Source: Odobenus rosmarus divergens | Lineage: Eukaryota; Chordata; Mammalia; Carnivora; Odobenidae | Direction of reading: 5' to 3' | Assembly (NCBI RefSeq): GCF_000321225.1 | Contig: NW_004450267.1 | Location: forward strand, 3,766,792-3,830,791 | Length of the DNA stretch: 64,000 nt | Part shown: one piece after another, positions 44,006 through 55,744 of the stretch | How the letters are laid out: every line of letters begins with the position of its first letter | Numbering within the stretch: position 1 is the stretch's first letter | The notes under the pieces: generated by a model | What the model was told of the DNA's origin: nothing | What the model saw: the letters and a program-made list of their open reading frames with translations, nothing else | Databases searched by the model: none | Made by a program: the position numbers and the translations under genes

Positions 44006-44693
44006 ATAATTCAGTTTGCTGAATTCCATGGATAATTCTCTATCAAGCTGTTTATTCTGATGAACGGGATTTTCTAGTTAAACAAGGACAAGAAGAAGCC
44101 ACTTTCTATAGACCAAATCTTCCGCTTGAGTTCTAGAGAAACAGAATCTGAGAGCACTGTACCCGAAGAGACGTGCTTGGAGTTGAGGTGGTGGGCCGCT
44201 GTGTAGACCAGTGCAGTCTGGGAGCCTGATGGAAAGACGACGAGCTGGATCGAGGAGCATGAAATGCGAAGGAAGAGGCAGCTAAAGGTCCTGCTGAACA
44301 GACAGGTGGCTGCCGGGCTGTGAAGCTCTGAGGAGGAGTGGAAAATTAATGTTTCCTGAATGACACTAGAGTCCCAGCAGCTACATCTGCAGGTGGACGG
44401 CTTTGTCAGCTCTGTGGAAGGAAAAGAAGGGTAGGACCTTTCTCCCGAAGGAGGAAGAAGAAAAAAACATTGGTGCATCCAACAGGTGTTCACGAGTTAG
44501 GCAGGAAATGTAGGCACGCGTGTGACTAAAGGCCTTCTGGAGAAATCGTCCCAGGAGCCACAGCATGTACCGGACTCGGAAAGAATGTGCCTGCATCAAG
44601 CAAATTTGATTTTCAGCTTCATGTGATAATGTTCCATATCTGAATCACCTCGGCCAGGAAAAGCAACCACGGGCAGACGATGTGGTATTTAAC
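44006..44693. other. Non-coding, no gene seen
   Basis: Anonymous sequence. A 139-codon minus-strand open frame (44074-44493) has no recognised domain and is judged chance. Confidence 0.4.
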
Positions 44694-44704
44694 GGGCTCT
44701 CAGA

Positions 44705-44910
44705 GGGGTGCCTGGGTGGCTCAGTCGTTAAGCATCTGCCTTTGACTCAGGTCATGATCCCAGGGTCCTGGGATCAAGCCCCACATCGGGCTCGATGCTC
44801 AGCGGGGAGCCTGCTTCTCCCTCTCCCACTCCCCCTGCTTGTGTTCCCTCTCTCGCTGTGTCTCTCTGTGTCAAATAAATAAAATCTTTAAAAATAAATA
44901 AATAAATAAA
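44705..44910 (+). repeat. CAN-SINE, sense
   Basis: Box A TGGCTCAGTCG is intact; box B reads GATCAAGCC, still fitting GWTCRANNC. The tail is AATAAAATCTTT then (AAAT)n, keeping AATAAA and the TCTTT stop. The exact 11-bp TSD gggctctcaga lies at 44694-44704 and 44911-44921. A young-looking copy. Confidence 0.96.
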
Positions 44911-44994
44911 GGGCTCTCAGATGCATATTCTTGGCGGAAAGGTGACCAGGAGACATGGTATATTTTGGCACAACCTTGTCACGTATTTTCCGAA

Positions 44995-45190
44995 CAGTCA
45001 CACATGGCATCCTTGCCAGCCGCTGTCCCAGGCACTTGACAAATTTGCCTTACTCAGTCCTCACAAACCCCACCCCCACGAGGAAGCGTCTGTTTACAGA
45101 TCATGCCAGGACCCCATAAGATCAGGCAGCCAGCTCAAGGTCATGCCGCAGACCCCAGCCTGGGAATGCGACCTGCCCACGAGCACTGCA
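44995..45190 (-). repeat. MIR, antisense
   Basis: 'cgctgtcccaggcacttgac' 'aaatttgccttactcagtcc' 'tcacaaaccccacccccacg' 'aggaagcgtctgtttacaga' then 'ccagctcaaggtcatgccgc' is reverse MIR order with a short gap. Confidence 0.72.
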
Positions 45191-46804
45191 TCACCCTCGG
45201 CCCCATTCTGAGAGACAGGAAGGAAGTGACCCAGCTTCCCCCAGCCAAGAGGCTGGGCCCTTCCTCTTGGCCAGTGCTAGGACCCCTGCTCCCCAGAACC
45301 TCCTAGCAGACCCAGCTCGGGGGGCCGGGCCCTGAGAGCCATTACAGAAAACAGCTCTACTCCAGAACTCCATGCACAGAAAGCTCCAGTTGTTCAAATC
45401 CCCTGGCGATCAAGCCAGGCATACACCAGAGACATCTAGGGTTTCGGTTCATTTTTATTCCAATATAAAATTTAATTTTTAGGTGAGCCAGTGTGTTCTC
45501 CAAGCAGCCATAGAGAAATCCACCCAAGGCTGTGATAAATGCCCCATGGCCATGAATTCCAACTGTCAGGAAGCTCTGGGCAGCAGAGGCCCTTAGAGCT
45601 AACAGATGTGAAAATGCACTGCCCACACTTGGCGTGAAACCCAGAAGGTACAGGCCCCCCTCCAGATTGGAGGGAAGAAGAAAAGGCAGCTCTTTGGTGC
45701 ACCATGGTTTGGAAAAGACCGATAGAACTTCTGCATCCCTGCGGGGAGCTGCTAACACCCATCTTATGCTAGTTCTGTGGTCTGGGACGGCCAAGCCAGC
45801 CCACCAGCCAGGAGCTGTGACACAGCCACGGAAAACATCCTATTTTTCCTTCAAATGGAGATGGGGAGAAGACAAGCGAGGAGGGAAGGCCGGGGCAAGT
45901 GGTCTGTGTGGCCACAACCTGGCCAGTCGCTGCTTTCAAGGATCTGCCAGGCGGCTCCCAACAAACTCAGATTTCTTCCAGATACTGGCTGTCTCAAAGC
46001 TTTCCTCTTCTGTCCCTTTCTTCTTCCCATAGCCCCAGACACCCTGAGAACTGTGCTGATCCCGGTACCCTGAACAAGAGCATGACCCTCGCTGATCATT
46101 ACGTTATACTTCTGAGCCGGGTGCACAGAGCAAGGCCAAAGACCGGGCCCCACTGAGTCTGCACAGTGTGTCCCTGCAGTGGACAAAGCCCTCGGGAGGC
46201 TGGGTGGGACACAGGGAAAGCTATGAATGGGGACCCTGGCTCCCCAGGTAAGAAATGTGTGTCTGCCCAGCCTTGTTCCAGAGAGGCCTTCTTCCTGCCT
46301 CTTGGTGCCTGCACCGAAGAGGGAAGGCCTTCCACCCACAGTTCCTACTTGCTGATGTTCAGAAGTGAATGCCCGTCCTTGGGGGAAGGAGAAAGTGTGT
46401 GTATGAGGGAAGGGCTATTAGCCCACACAAAAGAGGACTCAAGGGAAATGAGAGCCTCTGCAAATCTGAGTATCTGATGGACCTTTGTGGGGAAGAGTTA
46501 CATACACATGTTTCGTGTGGTCCCAGAGTACAAATGTGGGGAAAATGAGTAGGAACCACGGGGAAGCAGATTGTTTAAATTTGATATACAGAAAAACATT
46601 CCAATGAACTTGTCCAAAAATAAAATAATGGACTGCTTTGGAAGTAGCAAGTTCCCCACTGCAGGAAGTAATCAAGCAGAGACCTGGTAAGTCAGAGATG
46701 CTATGGGGAAATTCAGGCATAAGAAAAGATGGCCCCAGATGTCTCTCCTATCCCTGAGATTCTGCAGTTATTTTAACAGAATCTGTAACGTCTGTTAAAG
46801 TTAG
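45191..46804. other. Non-coding, no gene seen
   Basis: Anonymous DNA, GC-rich at its start and AT-richer near 45445-45485 and 46560-46640. The 162-codon minus frame at 45851-46339 overlaps 78- to 103-codon frames in other phases; none has a domain. Confidence 0.4.
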
Positions 46805-46915
46805 GAAAGACATTTCAATCCATCCTTCTCATTTTATAAAGGAGGAAACCAAGGCTGACCGAGAGAATGGGACCTGACTAAAGCCAGCCAGGTCTGCCTC
46901 TCCATCTCTGCATCA
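46805..46915 (-). repeat. MIR fragment, antisense
   Basis: 'ttctcattttataaaggagg' 'aaaccaaggctgaccgagag' 'aatgggacctgactaaagcc' is a diverged reverse MIR core. Confidence 0.65.
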
Positions 46916-47225
46916 AACATTCAGCAGGATGAATACTTGTCCAGCATTTTGATGAGAGGACAGAGGCAAAGTGCAGATGGTTTCCATTTCCAAGAGCTGA
47001 TGACACACTCAGCACCTCCACAATTTCCCTGGGGATCCCAGACTGGCTCTGAACCCAGGCCCCAGGCTCAGCACCAGGAGGCCAAGACTCATGGGAAAGA
47101 CACTCGAGTAGAAATAGGCTGCTTTTTCAATAAATAGTAGAATGGGATTTCTGTAAGTTAAGGGGTAGGTACTGAAACTCATCAGACTCAAAGAAACCCA
47201 CAGTATATCTTTCCCATCATCTTAG

Positions 47226-47276
47226 AGGGATGATGGGTGGATGGATGGATGGATGGAAGGCAGGCAGGCAGGAAGG
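47226..47276. repeat. (GGAT)n/(GGCA)n microsatellite
   Basis: Five or so GGAT units pass into GGCA units. Short compound tetranucleotide repeat. Confidence 0.9.
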
Positions 47277-47341
47277 CTTTACTTTTAACACTTCCAAAAC
47301 CATGAGAGAAATTTGAACCCAAGTCAGGCTGCAGACCTAGC

Positions 47342-47363
47342 AAAAAAAAAAAAAAAAAAAAAA
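47342..47363 (+). repeat. Poly-A run (22 A)
   Basis: An uninterrupted run of 22 A, preceded by 'cagacctagc'. No SINE or L1 body is recognised upstream, so the source is unclear; it may be the tail of a diverged element or simple expansion. Confidence 0.8.
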
Positions 47364-47934
47364 GGCAGCCCATGTCCTTTAATAACTGAAACCATTTCCT
47401 CTCTGATATCAAAGCCCTGAGGAGTCTGCCTGGACACAGTTCACACTAAAACCCACACAACCGAGGTTCCCCAAAGATCAAAACCCCCAAGAAACTGTTA
47501 GAACAGACTCGTTCATGACACACTCATCACAGCATCACCAGGGAGGTCATTGTGCTGCGAGGAAAAAGTGATCAAACTGTTTTGCTGGAGGGCCCTGCAC
47601 ATGCTGGAGCAGAAATCCAGCCGTTGCCAAATGTGACTGTGGACTAGAAGGTGGGAGGCAGTCTGTATGGGGTTCAAACACCGAGGCAGGAACTTGAGTG
47701 ATCTTAAATGTTTTCATGGAAAGACTGGGATTGTCTTCAACATGAGTCTATTCAATGAATCCCCCAAAAAGCGGTGGGGACTCAGGCTATGAGGTGGCTG
47801 GGTACAAGGCTGCAGAACCTCTCCATCACGGCTGTTTCATAGCTCGGGAACTATAAAGGTGGAAGCCAGGAACCATCCCCCGAGGATTTCAGGTGCTTAG
47901 AGGACAAGCAGGGCACTAGGGCCGGGGACCCAAG
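47364..47934. other. Non-coding, no gene seen
   Basis: Anonymous sequence with no supported feature. Confidence 0.35.
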
Positions 47935-48115
47935 TCCTAGAAATGACGAAGTGACCCTGGGCAAATCTAACCTAACCAAGTGCAGTCTCTTCTGCAAAAT
48001 GGGAATAACACTACCTGCCTTCCTCCGTTGCTGAGTTCGAACGAGGAGGAAATGTAAAACCAACTGGTAACAGTTGAGCACGGTTCAAGCCTAGGGGAAT
48101 GCAGCACTGTTCTAA
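47935..48115 (+). repeat. MIR, sense
   Basis: 'gacgaagtgaccctgggcaa' 'atctaacctaaccaagtgca' 'gtctcttctgcaaaatggga' 'ataacactacctgccttcct' 'ccgttgctgagttcgaacga' and 'ggtaacagttgagcacggtt' cover the MIR core to 3' part. Confidence 0.75.
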
Positions 48116-49038
48116 CCACTGGCAGGAGCGAAGGCGCTGCAGTGGGAAAGCTCATGGCCCACAGCCTGCAGGGCATGCCTGAGCTCCTCCGGTATCAGCC
48201 ATTCAGCCATTAGCATGTCCGTCAACAGGTGTGGAGACTGCACGTGCAGCCAAGAAAGGACCAAATGGAGGCCCAAGAAAGCAAATACCTTATTCTTTGC
48301 CTTTGGAATGGAAGTGGCATGGGATGGTAAGATTTTAATCACAAGAGTCTGGATCCAGAAGATCATTTCTCCAAATGAGAAAGGACCCTAGGGAGCAAGT
48401 GTCTAGAAGGAGGTGGTTAGACTTCAACTTGGTCAAGTCACATCAGGCTGTCCATGAGCTGAGGCTCAGCTGCGGGCAGCCCCGGGTCAACACACACAAC
48501 GATCGCATGGCGCAGGGCCCGGGTGCTGCAGAGAAAGCACTCTCACTGGCCGGCCAGGAGAAGCCAGGGCGCAGAAGGGGCCCTGAAGCGATGAGAGGAA
48601 GTGGAGAGAGAGAGGGAAAGTGGGGTGTGACACTTCCGGGGCATGCCGTGGAGTGACATGCAGGGACAGGCACATTACAAGGAGAAGCCTGAAATGCTTT
48701 AGGACTGGTGCTTCAAAAATCCTTGACCCCGGATCAGCATACACGGTTTGCAGTTTGCAGTCTACAGAGCACAGGTGGCTATCCTCACAGCTGGCTCCAA
48801 TCGGGCCGTTTTCCGCCCCGCTGCCACTGGGCTTTCCACATGGGTCTTCTGCACCATGGAACAGAAAAGCAAAGTCATGTTTTTCATCATGGCCAAGAGC
48901 ACACACTGGCCCGTAAACCATGAAGAGGAAAGGGCCAGTGGCAGCTTCTTAAAGGCAGGATGTGGCCCTCTTCCTGCACAGAACACTCCCTTTCCAAGTC
49001 AGGACCATTCCTTCCGGCTTCTGAAGCTAGCCCCCCAA
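48116..49038. other. Non-coding, no gene seen
   Basis: GC-rich anonymous DNA with a 144-codon minus frame (48487-48921) overlapped by three plus-strand frames. No domain recognised. Confidence 0.4.
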
Positions 49039-49083
49039 ATACACACACACACACACTCTCTCTCTCTCTCTCTCTCTCTCTCT
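49039..49083. repeat. (CA)n(TC)n compound microsatellite
   Basis: About 8 CA units pass directly into about 13 TC units. Confidence 0.92.
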
Positions 49084-49179
49084 AGCAACCTCTCTGTGTT
49101 CTAGGAACATTTTCCACTACTAACCAGCACCCAGGGAAGGTCTGGGTTGTGCAGGACAGGAAGAAAAGGGAGAGGGCAA

Positions 49180-49580
49180 ATAACGCTCATGGAGCCCCTC
49201 TGTGCCTGGCGTTGTGCAATGTGTCTAGGACAGGATTTCATTCCTATTTATTGAGTACCCACAAGGATTTAGGCCAGTGGTTCTCAAAGAGGCAAAGAGA
49301 GGAGGCACAAACTCCAGCTTCAGAATCACCAGGCAAGGTTTTTCAAATGCATCTTTTCTGCCTGCAGTGTGACATGTGAATTACATATCTCAAATAGGCC
49401 ATGAAGGGGGAGGCAGAAATCACTTTATAACCAATATGCTGGAGGCACCCCCATTCCACAGATGAGCAAACTGAAGCTTTAAATATGTTATGCAAAGTAG
49501 TAAGGCTAGGAAGCAGTGGAACCGGGAGTCCCCCCACCTCTGACTTCAAGCTCGGACAATTTCCCAACATTCTAGTCTAT
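49180..49580 (-). repeat. MIR, antisense, interrupted by a MER5-like piece
   Basis: 'ctctgtgcctggcgttgtgc' 'aatgtgtctaggacaggatt' (about 49198-49238) starts a reverse MIR. It resumes at 'ccccattccacagatgagca' 'aactgaagctttaaatatgt', then 'aggctaggaagcagtggaac'. Between them, about 49272-49350, 'aggccagtggttctcaaaga' and 'cagaatcaccaggcaaggtt' 'tttcaaatgcatctt' resemble a truncated MER5 element. The order suggests MER5 insertion into the MIR. Confidence 0.6.
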
Positions 49581-49693
49581 CTCCAGAATGCAATAAGAGC
49601 ATGTATATTTCCAGAAAAATAAATGATTTGGCTTTATCCCTATGGCTACAGGTCAGTTCCCCCTACTTCCTCCTGACCCTTCATGCCATTATT

Positions 49694-49890
49694 ATTATTT
49701 TTTTTTTAAGATTTATTTATTTATGTGAGAGAGTGAGAATGAGAGAGAGAGTACATGAGACGGGGGAGGGTAGAGGGAGAAGCAGACTCCCTGCTGAGCA
49801 GGGAGCCCGATGTGGGACTCGATCCCGGGACTCCAGGATCATGACCTGAGCCGAAGGCAGTCGCTTAACCAACTGAGCCACCCAGGCGCC
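49694..49890 (-). repeat. CAN-SINE, antisense
   Basis: T-run, 'aagatttatttatttatgtg', 'gaagcagactccctgctgag' and the head 'tgagccacccaggcgcc'. The exact 17-bp TSD cccttcatgccattatt lies at 49677-49693 and 49891-49907. On its strand the B box GATCGAGTC fits consensus. Its 'gagtcccgggatcgagtc' body variant groups it with the copies at 55.6 and 57.9 kb. Confidence 0.96.
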
Positions 49891-49907
49891 CCCTTCATGC
49901 CATTATT

Positions 49908-50667
49908 TAAAAACAATCAAGACTTAAAATCCCAAGATGTTCTTAGAGAACCAGAGCTGGATGGTGGCTGGAGGAAGGGCTCCAGTTCAAGGCCCCCAGG
50001 CTGGACTTGTGGCACTGGGAGGGAAAAGACAATGTTTTATTAGACAAAAGCCCTGTCCCCAAAGAGCGCAGGACCCTGCGGAGGGAGACACATGTACCTA
50101 GGAAGCACCTGTCCTCTAAGTCATGACCTGCTGGATGATCTCAGAGCAGTCAGTGCTGAGGAGCCGGGGGTCCGGCTAGGACGAAGGAGGCCCTCAGGGG
50201 GCTTTCCAAAAATGGTGACCTGAAGGACAAGGAGGGCAAACAGAAGGGCAGGATGGAGGGAGAGCATATCCAAAGGCCACACGTGTGAGCAAGGCACCTA
50301 CTAGCCTACTAGCATCGGGTAGGTGCTCAAAAAAGTTTGAGAGTGTGTGAAGTCACAGCAGTTAATTTGGCAACAGGGATGGGGTAGGCTGTCCGTTGGC
50401 TGCAGAACACATCGCTGAGAGTCATCCAAAAGACTGCCCATCATGAAATGAAACTGAAAGCCAAGTGGACAGTCTGGCTGAGGAGCTTCTGAGAGGCAGA
50501 AATGGTGTGGCGCACGGAGAGGGAAACAGGGCCCCCAGGGTCAGAATGAGCCGCAAGGAGGGAGCAAGGTCTGGAGGTAGCTCTGAGTTAAGCAAGTGCG
50601 GCCACACCTTTATAGGGGCTTTTATAGGGTGCTCCGACCCTCAGCTGCAGGTGCGGCTGGCTCTCCA
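49908..50667. other. Non-coding; possible unnamed old repeat, no gene seen
   Basis: 'gatggagggagagcatatcc' 'aaaggccacacgtgtgagca' at about 50250 resembles the same unnamed dispersed repeat suspected near 42.3 kb. No exon recognised. Confidence 0.35.
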
Positions 50668-50681
50668 GGCCGTGTACTCTT

Positions 50682-50871
50682 TTTTTTTTTTTTTAAGATT
50701 TTATTTATTTATGGGAGAGAGAGGGAGAGAGAGAGAGAGAGAGAGAAGCAGAGGGAGAAGTAGGCTCCCAAGGAGCAGGGAGCCCGATGCGGGACTCAAT
50801 CCCAGGACCCCGGGATCATGCCCCGAGCCGAAGGCAGACGCTTAACCATCTGAGCCACCCAGGCACCCCTG
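50682..50871 (-). repeat. CAN-SINE, antisense
   Basis: A 15-T run (50680-50694), 'aagattttatttatttatgg', (GA)n, and the head 'tgagccacccaggcacccc'. The exact 14-bp TSD ggccgtgtactctt lies at 50668-50681 and 50872-50885. The B box reads GATTGAGTC, a CpG-type change. Confidence 0.96.
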
Positions 50872-50885
50872 GGCCGTGTACTCTT

Positions 50886-50965
50886 GACAGCAGGGCCTGG
50901 GACTCGTCCACTGAGATGGGCCTAGAGCAGACCCTCAATAAGTGCCTGTGGAATTCTTCACGGCT
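50886..50965 (+). repeat. L2/MIR 3' end fragment, sense
   Basis: 'agatgggcctagagcagacc' 'ctcaataagtgcctgtggaa' resembles the shared 3' end 'gcctggcacatagtaggtgctcaataaatgtttgttgaa'. Confidence 0.55.
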
Positions 50966-52892
50966 GAGCTGTTAAGTCACCAAGTTAGCCTGGATAAGCC
51001 CGGATGTGCTACGATGAGGGGACAAGGGCCACCTCCCCCAAAGGCAACCTGAACTGAGGCCCAGCTCACGTGGATGGCCTACAGTCTTCTCCATCTTGCT
51101 AATTCCAAGGCCGGGCCACAGGGGCAAATCTGCAGTGGGGCCTGAGTTTCCATTCCCCTCCCAGAGGTGGGCTGTGCCGCCTTCGCCTACAGCCCCTGCT
51201 GATCTCTCCCGGACGGGGCCCCTGGCAGCTTCTGGAGATTCTGCTCCAGACGTATGGACAAGCCCATCCGGGAGGCACAGGTGACATTTGCTGAGCCCTA
51301 CACTCTCATGTGGGGAGGAGAGCCCTCCCTGCAAAAGGTATGTTTAGGCCCTCTGGCCTTTCCCATCACGGGCTGACGGGGTGCAGCCCTAGTGAGGCTC
51401 TGACGCGCAGCTAATGTGCACTAAGGGCAGCTCTAGGGAATTTTTGAGACTAGCCAAAAATCAATGGTGAAAACAAAGCATTTATACTTTTTGAGAGGCT
51501 GTTGCCTCACCTCCGCCTCTTTCCCTTGACTCCTTCTGCACAGAATTATGGCCAAATCCCAGGGAAGAGCTCTCAAAAGCAGCAAGTCAGTCTCTACGTG
51601 GTGTTAGCTCCACCCCTCAGAGAAAGCCTAATCTGCCCATTCAACACAGGGCCAAATTGCAGCTCGTGGGCTCACACGGACTACCAGGAGATGTGGGGGG
51701 CAGGCATGGTAAGATGCATTTATAGACACAGGGTGCTTTTACTCTTCACCTTGAACATCCAGGCAAAGGCCAAATGCCAGCCCAAGCATGATTCAACACC
51801 CTCTTCTTGGTTCTAGCAGGTGACAGGTCCAAATACATTGCCCACGTCAGCAGCATCTCTGACCCCAGGTGCCTCGGCCTTTACGGCTGCCCTGCCCTGC
51901 ACCACGTCCTTCCCTGCTCTACCAGCTCGAGTGCAGGGTGAGGAGACGTCCTCCGGCCGTCCAGGACAGGGCTGGTTCAACTTGTCCTAGTGTAATTATC
52001 AATAGCGTCCCCTTTTCCACACTTGAAGTGTTATAGTTTAACAGTAATTTCACGGTGAAATTAAACGTTCACCCCACCCATGCTGTCCTTCCTCCCAGGA
52101 CTGTTTCTCATGATGTTTATCTTTACCAGTGTCAGGCAGATCTAGAAAGTGGGATCTTAAGCGGCAGGGCCTAACGAAGACTGCACGCATCTCCCTTCCT
52201 ACCCTCCTTCTCGCCTTTCCTTTCAATGTTACCCCCAGTTTTGTTCCAGAGGAACTTCTCTTAGCTAGCAAAGATGCCAAAATGCATCCTCTAACGAGCC
52301 ATGAGCTTGATACAGGCATGCCACAAGTTTGGCTCTAAGTTTTCTACTAGGCAACTGAAGAAAAGGACATCTAACTCGTTGTACAGAAGGAGACACCAAT
52401 TAATTGTCCAGGAGAAATACAAGTATTTGTGGCTCGAAGAGCAGGGAGAAGACTCTCCAGATGGGCCATCAAAGAAGCCACTCTGCATGTCATTAATGTC
52501 ATACTACCGCACCAAAGCGGGCAGCAAGGTTTGGGCCTGGGGTCTCCGTGGGTCCAGCGCTACCCTAGCTTGTTCACGAGGCAGCACTGAACAGACAGTA
52601 GGTGAGATGAGGCAGCGAGCACGTGGCAGCCACGTGGCTCCCCGGCCTCTCCTGTCCCCTTCCCTCCTCCCTTTGGTTTCTCTCCCTCCCTCCAATCTCC
52701 CAAAAGCATCTTCAGACATGAGAGTAGTTTAAAGATGTTTTAATACACAGTACAGTTAAAGTAGTTGCCAATTCTGATAAATGGTAAGTCTGGGATCTTT
52801 TTATTTTCTTCCAAAATTGTACTTCTGGACAAGAATTATGCTTGCCCTTGACACTTTATTATTAGGTAAATCTGAGGCTAGTTAGAAAAACA
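50966..52892. other. Non-coding, no gene seen
   Basis: Anonymous DNA. A 143-codon plus frame at 52301-52732 and a 104-codon frame at 51502-51816 have no domain I know. The 3' end near 52730-52890 is AT-rich. Confidence 0.4.
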
Positions 52893-52906
52893 TTTGATGG
52901 AATTTT

Positions 52907-53089
52907 TTTCTAAAGATTTTATTTGAGAGAGAGAGAGCATGAGAGCATGAATGGTGGGAAGGGGCAGAGGGAGAAGCAGACTAGCCGCTGAGCAGGTAGC
53001 CCAACGTGGGCCTCAGTCCCAGGACTCCTGAGATCATGATCTGAGCTGAAGGCAGACGCTCAACCGACTGAGCCACCCAGGTGCCCCCC
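52907..53089 (-). repeat. CAN-SINE, antisense, diverged
   Basis: 'taaagattttatttgagaga', 'agaagcagactagccgctga' and the head 'gagccacccaggtgccccc'. The exact 14-bp TSD tttgatggaatttt lies at 52893-52906 and 53090-53103. The body has many substitutions and the B box is lost, yet the TSD is exact. Confidence 0.94.
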
Positions 53090-53103
53090 TTTGATGGAAT
53101 TTT

Positions 53104-55369
53104 AAATTACCAATCAAAATCAACTACTTCAAGTGATAGGGGAAAATATTTGAGAAAAACAAAGTTTAAACCCCCAAACTGTGGCCATCAGAATCCAAGG
53201 ACCAGACAACCAAAGTCTTCAGAAGGTCCAGGCCAAACTGGTAGAAGCGTTTCATCAATTTTTGCCTCAGTGAACGTTTAAACCTGGAGTCTCAACCTGG
53301 CAGTTCTTGGGCTGGATCTGGTGCACCACTGTTTTGCTTGGCTAGCAGACTGTTTGCTTAATTGTCAATACTTAAAGATCGGAATCTTTCACATTAACAC
53401 AGATTTCTGGCTTCTCTCAGGGAAAAAAAAAAAATCAGAAGACTTGGCAGCACTGGGCCCATACTCATGCAAAACAAATGAGAACACCAGAAACACCAGT
53501 CAAGATCCAGGACACAGATGGGGTTTCAATCAATTCTTTCCTTCCTTGTCTTTCACAATCCATTTCTAAATCTTCAAAAACTTGTATTACTTCCTGGAGG
53601 CTTTTACCTGAAATTAAACTGTGATAGCCTGTATCCTGAGTTTCTGAATCACAGATGGCCTTTCTTGTGTCTGTTACAATATGCTACGCTCACTGGATGA
53701 TCCCCTTTTGAGACTCTACCCAATACCCTCTCATTTTACAATTTTATATAAAACCACCACTCACCTCCATATGGTCTTGAATATGATACGATGTGAAGAC
53801 CGGAGAGTGGGGCTCCTCTGGTCTGGTCTGTGCAGGTGACTGGTGGGCACCTGGATGTGCAGCTAATCACAGGCAACCCAGATATTGCATTTGGTCCACA
53901 AATCCCTCCCCAGGTTCTGGCTGGCCATCTCAGTCTCCCAGGGACTCAGAGGCTTCAAAGACAGTCTCTCCTCTGTTTATACAAAAGTATATTGCTTGCT
54001 TATCTGTAGGATGCCTTTGACCTTGGACAGCAGCTGAAAGAATGTGAGGTGAGGAGAGTGGTGGCCTGAATGACCAAGATCACACCACAGTCTACCGAAA
54101 CCCTGATGACATCTTGGCAGGAAGGAACAAGCAGAAAAAATGGAGATGCTTCTCTTCTGCTCTCGTTCTTCCTTCTAAAAAATGATTCATCGTTACGTCC
54201 TAACCTTCCTTAGACACTATTTCCCAGACTCCCTGAAAGCTGAATACCAATGAACTACAGTTACATGAAGAACATGAAAATCTCGTTTGCTGCCAAGCCA
54301 GGTAGAATGCTAGAATTCTATTGCCTTCTTTACACTTCCAAATTCATGAGTCTTGGGTCAAACAAGATAAAATGGTCCTAGAGTCAGGGAAAGGGTTTCC
54401 CTTGCTTCTACCCTGTGCAGGTAGTAGGCTTCATTTTATTAAGGGTGGCAGTGTTTCCTTACAGGGAACAAAGTGGAGCCAGAGAAGCAGTCAAATGCAC
54501 TGGTACCTCACACCACACTGACAGTAATGAGGCCCCGTGAGCATCTCTGGGACTTCACATTTCTGGAAGCCTATCAGGACTGGCAGCCTCATAATGAGTG
54601 CTCATCGACAACAGCAAGGACATACCAAATGTTCACGCAAATTATTCTACAGAAAGCAATTCTGGTTCCTAAAAAGGTCCCTCTTTTACAAGTAATGATA
54701 GAAAATTCTCGAGGACAGAGACACTTGGGAAGGCTGGGTCCCTGGAGCAAAGTGTTCCTATGGGCAGCTCCTTGATACTGGGGGTCAGTTCTGCCACCTG
54801 TAAGCAGATCCTAGGGGTTCTCTATGATCAACAGTAAACGGCTCATTTAAAGAAGTCACTCAATGCAGGAGGAGGAGGTAAGGTGTATATTTCAAATCCA
54901 AGTCCAGTTTGAAACCTTGCTATTTCTGCAGTGGCTAATTCTGCAGCTAACCTGGAGACAGAGGGCCTGGAGGCTGAATATCCATTTCACTTAGGTCAGA
55001 AAGGCGGCTGAGCTGTGCGCCTGCAGTAGCCAGGGAGCCGTCCTGTAATTCCCCTCACCTGGAGCCAGCCTTGCCTAACCGTCCTTTCCATACACTGCCT
55101 GTCACAGAAAGTCCCTCTTTACATACGCCACTGTGATTCAACTATGTTCTTTTGCTTCCCGCCCCAGGAAGATGCTTATAGATGAGTCTTTTTTTGCTGC
55201 CTGATTGCAAATGAGGATCTCTCAATGAGAGATTTATTTGGCAGAAGAAACAAGTTCTCGTAATGCAAACAAGGACAGTCCTCCCATTATCCTTTGCTGG
55301 GCCTCAGTTAGGAGCACCTGCCTGGGCCCACCTCCCAGTGGAATGATGTGGGGAGGTGGTCCCATCAAT
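53104..55369. other. Non-coding; small inverted motif, no gene seen
   Basis: Anonymous, AT-leaning DNA. A repeat-free spot at about 55150-55290 holds 'gattgcaaatgag', 'gtaatgcaaacaagg' and the inverted repeat atctctca-a-tgagagat (55217-55233), which could be regulatory. No exon recognised. Confidence 0.4.
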
Positions 55370-55465
55370 TAGTCTGCAAGCTTCTCAAGGGCAGGGTCTA
55401 GTTTCTCTCTATTGCTTAGCCAGACCCTCAGCAAAAGCCTACTGAGTTTTCTTGTTGTGCACAGA
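55370..55465 (+). repeat. L2 3' fragment, sense
   Basis: 'tctgcaagcttctcaagggc' 'agggtctagtttctctctat' 'tgcttagccagaccctcagc' is the L2 3' end ('gtaagctccatgagggcagggacttt...ccagtgcc'). Confidence 0.65.
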
Positions 55466-55555
55466 GCTAGGTCCATCCTAGGAGCCTCCTGGAGGCTGTA
55501 CCTGTACAGCAATCCCACCACCCCTTCCAAAAAGCCTTTCAGAAGAAAAGACAGA

Positions 55556-55744
55556 GGGCACCTGGGTGGCTCAGTTGGTTAAGCAACTGCCTTCAGCTCA
55601 GGTCATGATCCTGGAGTCCCGGGATCGAGTCCAGCAGCAGGCTCCCTGCTCAGCAGGGAGTCTGCTTCTCTCTCTGAAACTCCCCCCTCTCATGCTGTCT
55701 CTCTCTCAAATAAGTACATAAAATCTTAAAAAAAAAAAAAAAAA
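55556..55744 (+). repeat. CAN-SINE, sense, 'cctggagtcccgg' type
   Basis: 'gggcacctgggtggctcagt' 'tggttaagcaactgccttca', 'gatcctggagtcccgggatc' and a tail of CATAAAATCTT plus poly-A. Box B GATCGAGTC fits consensus; AATAAA is mutated to CATAAA. The flanks 'agaagaaaagaca' and 'ggaagaagaca' are only a weak TSD candidate. Confidence 0.94.
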
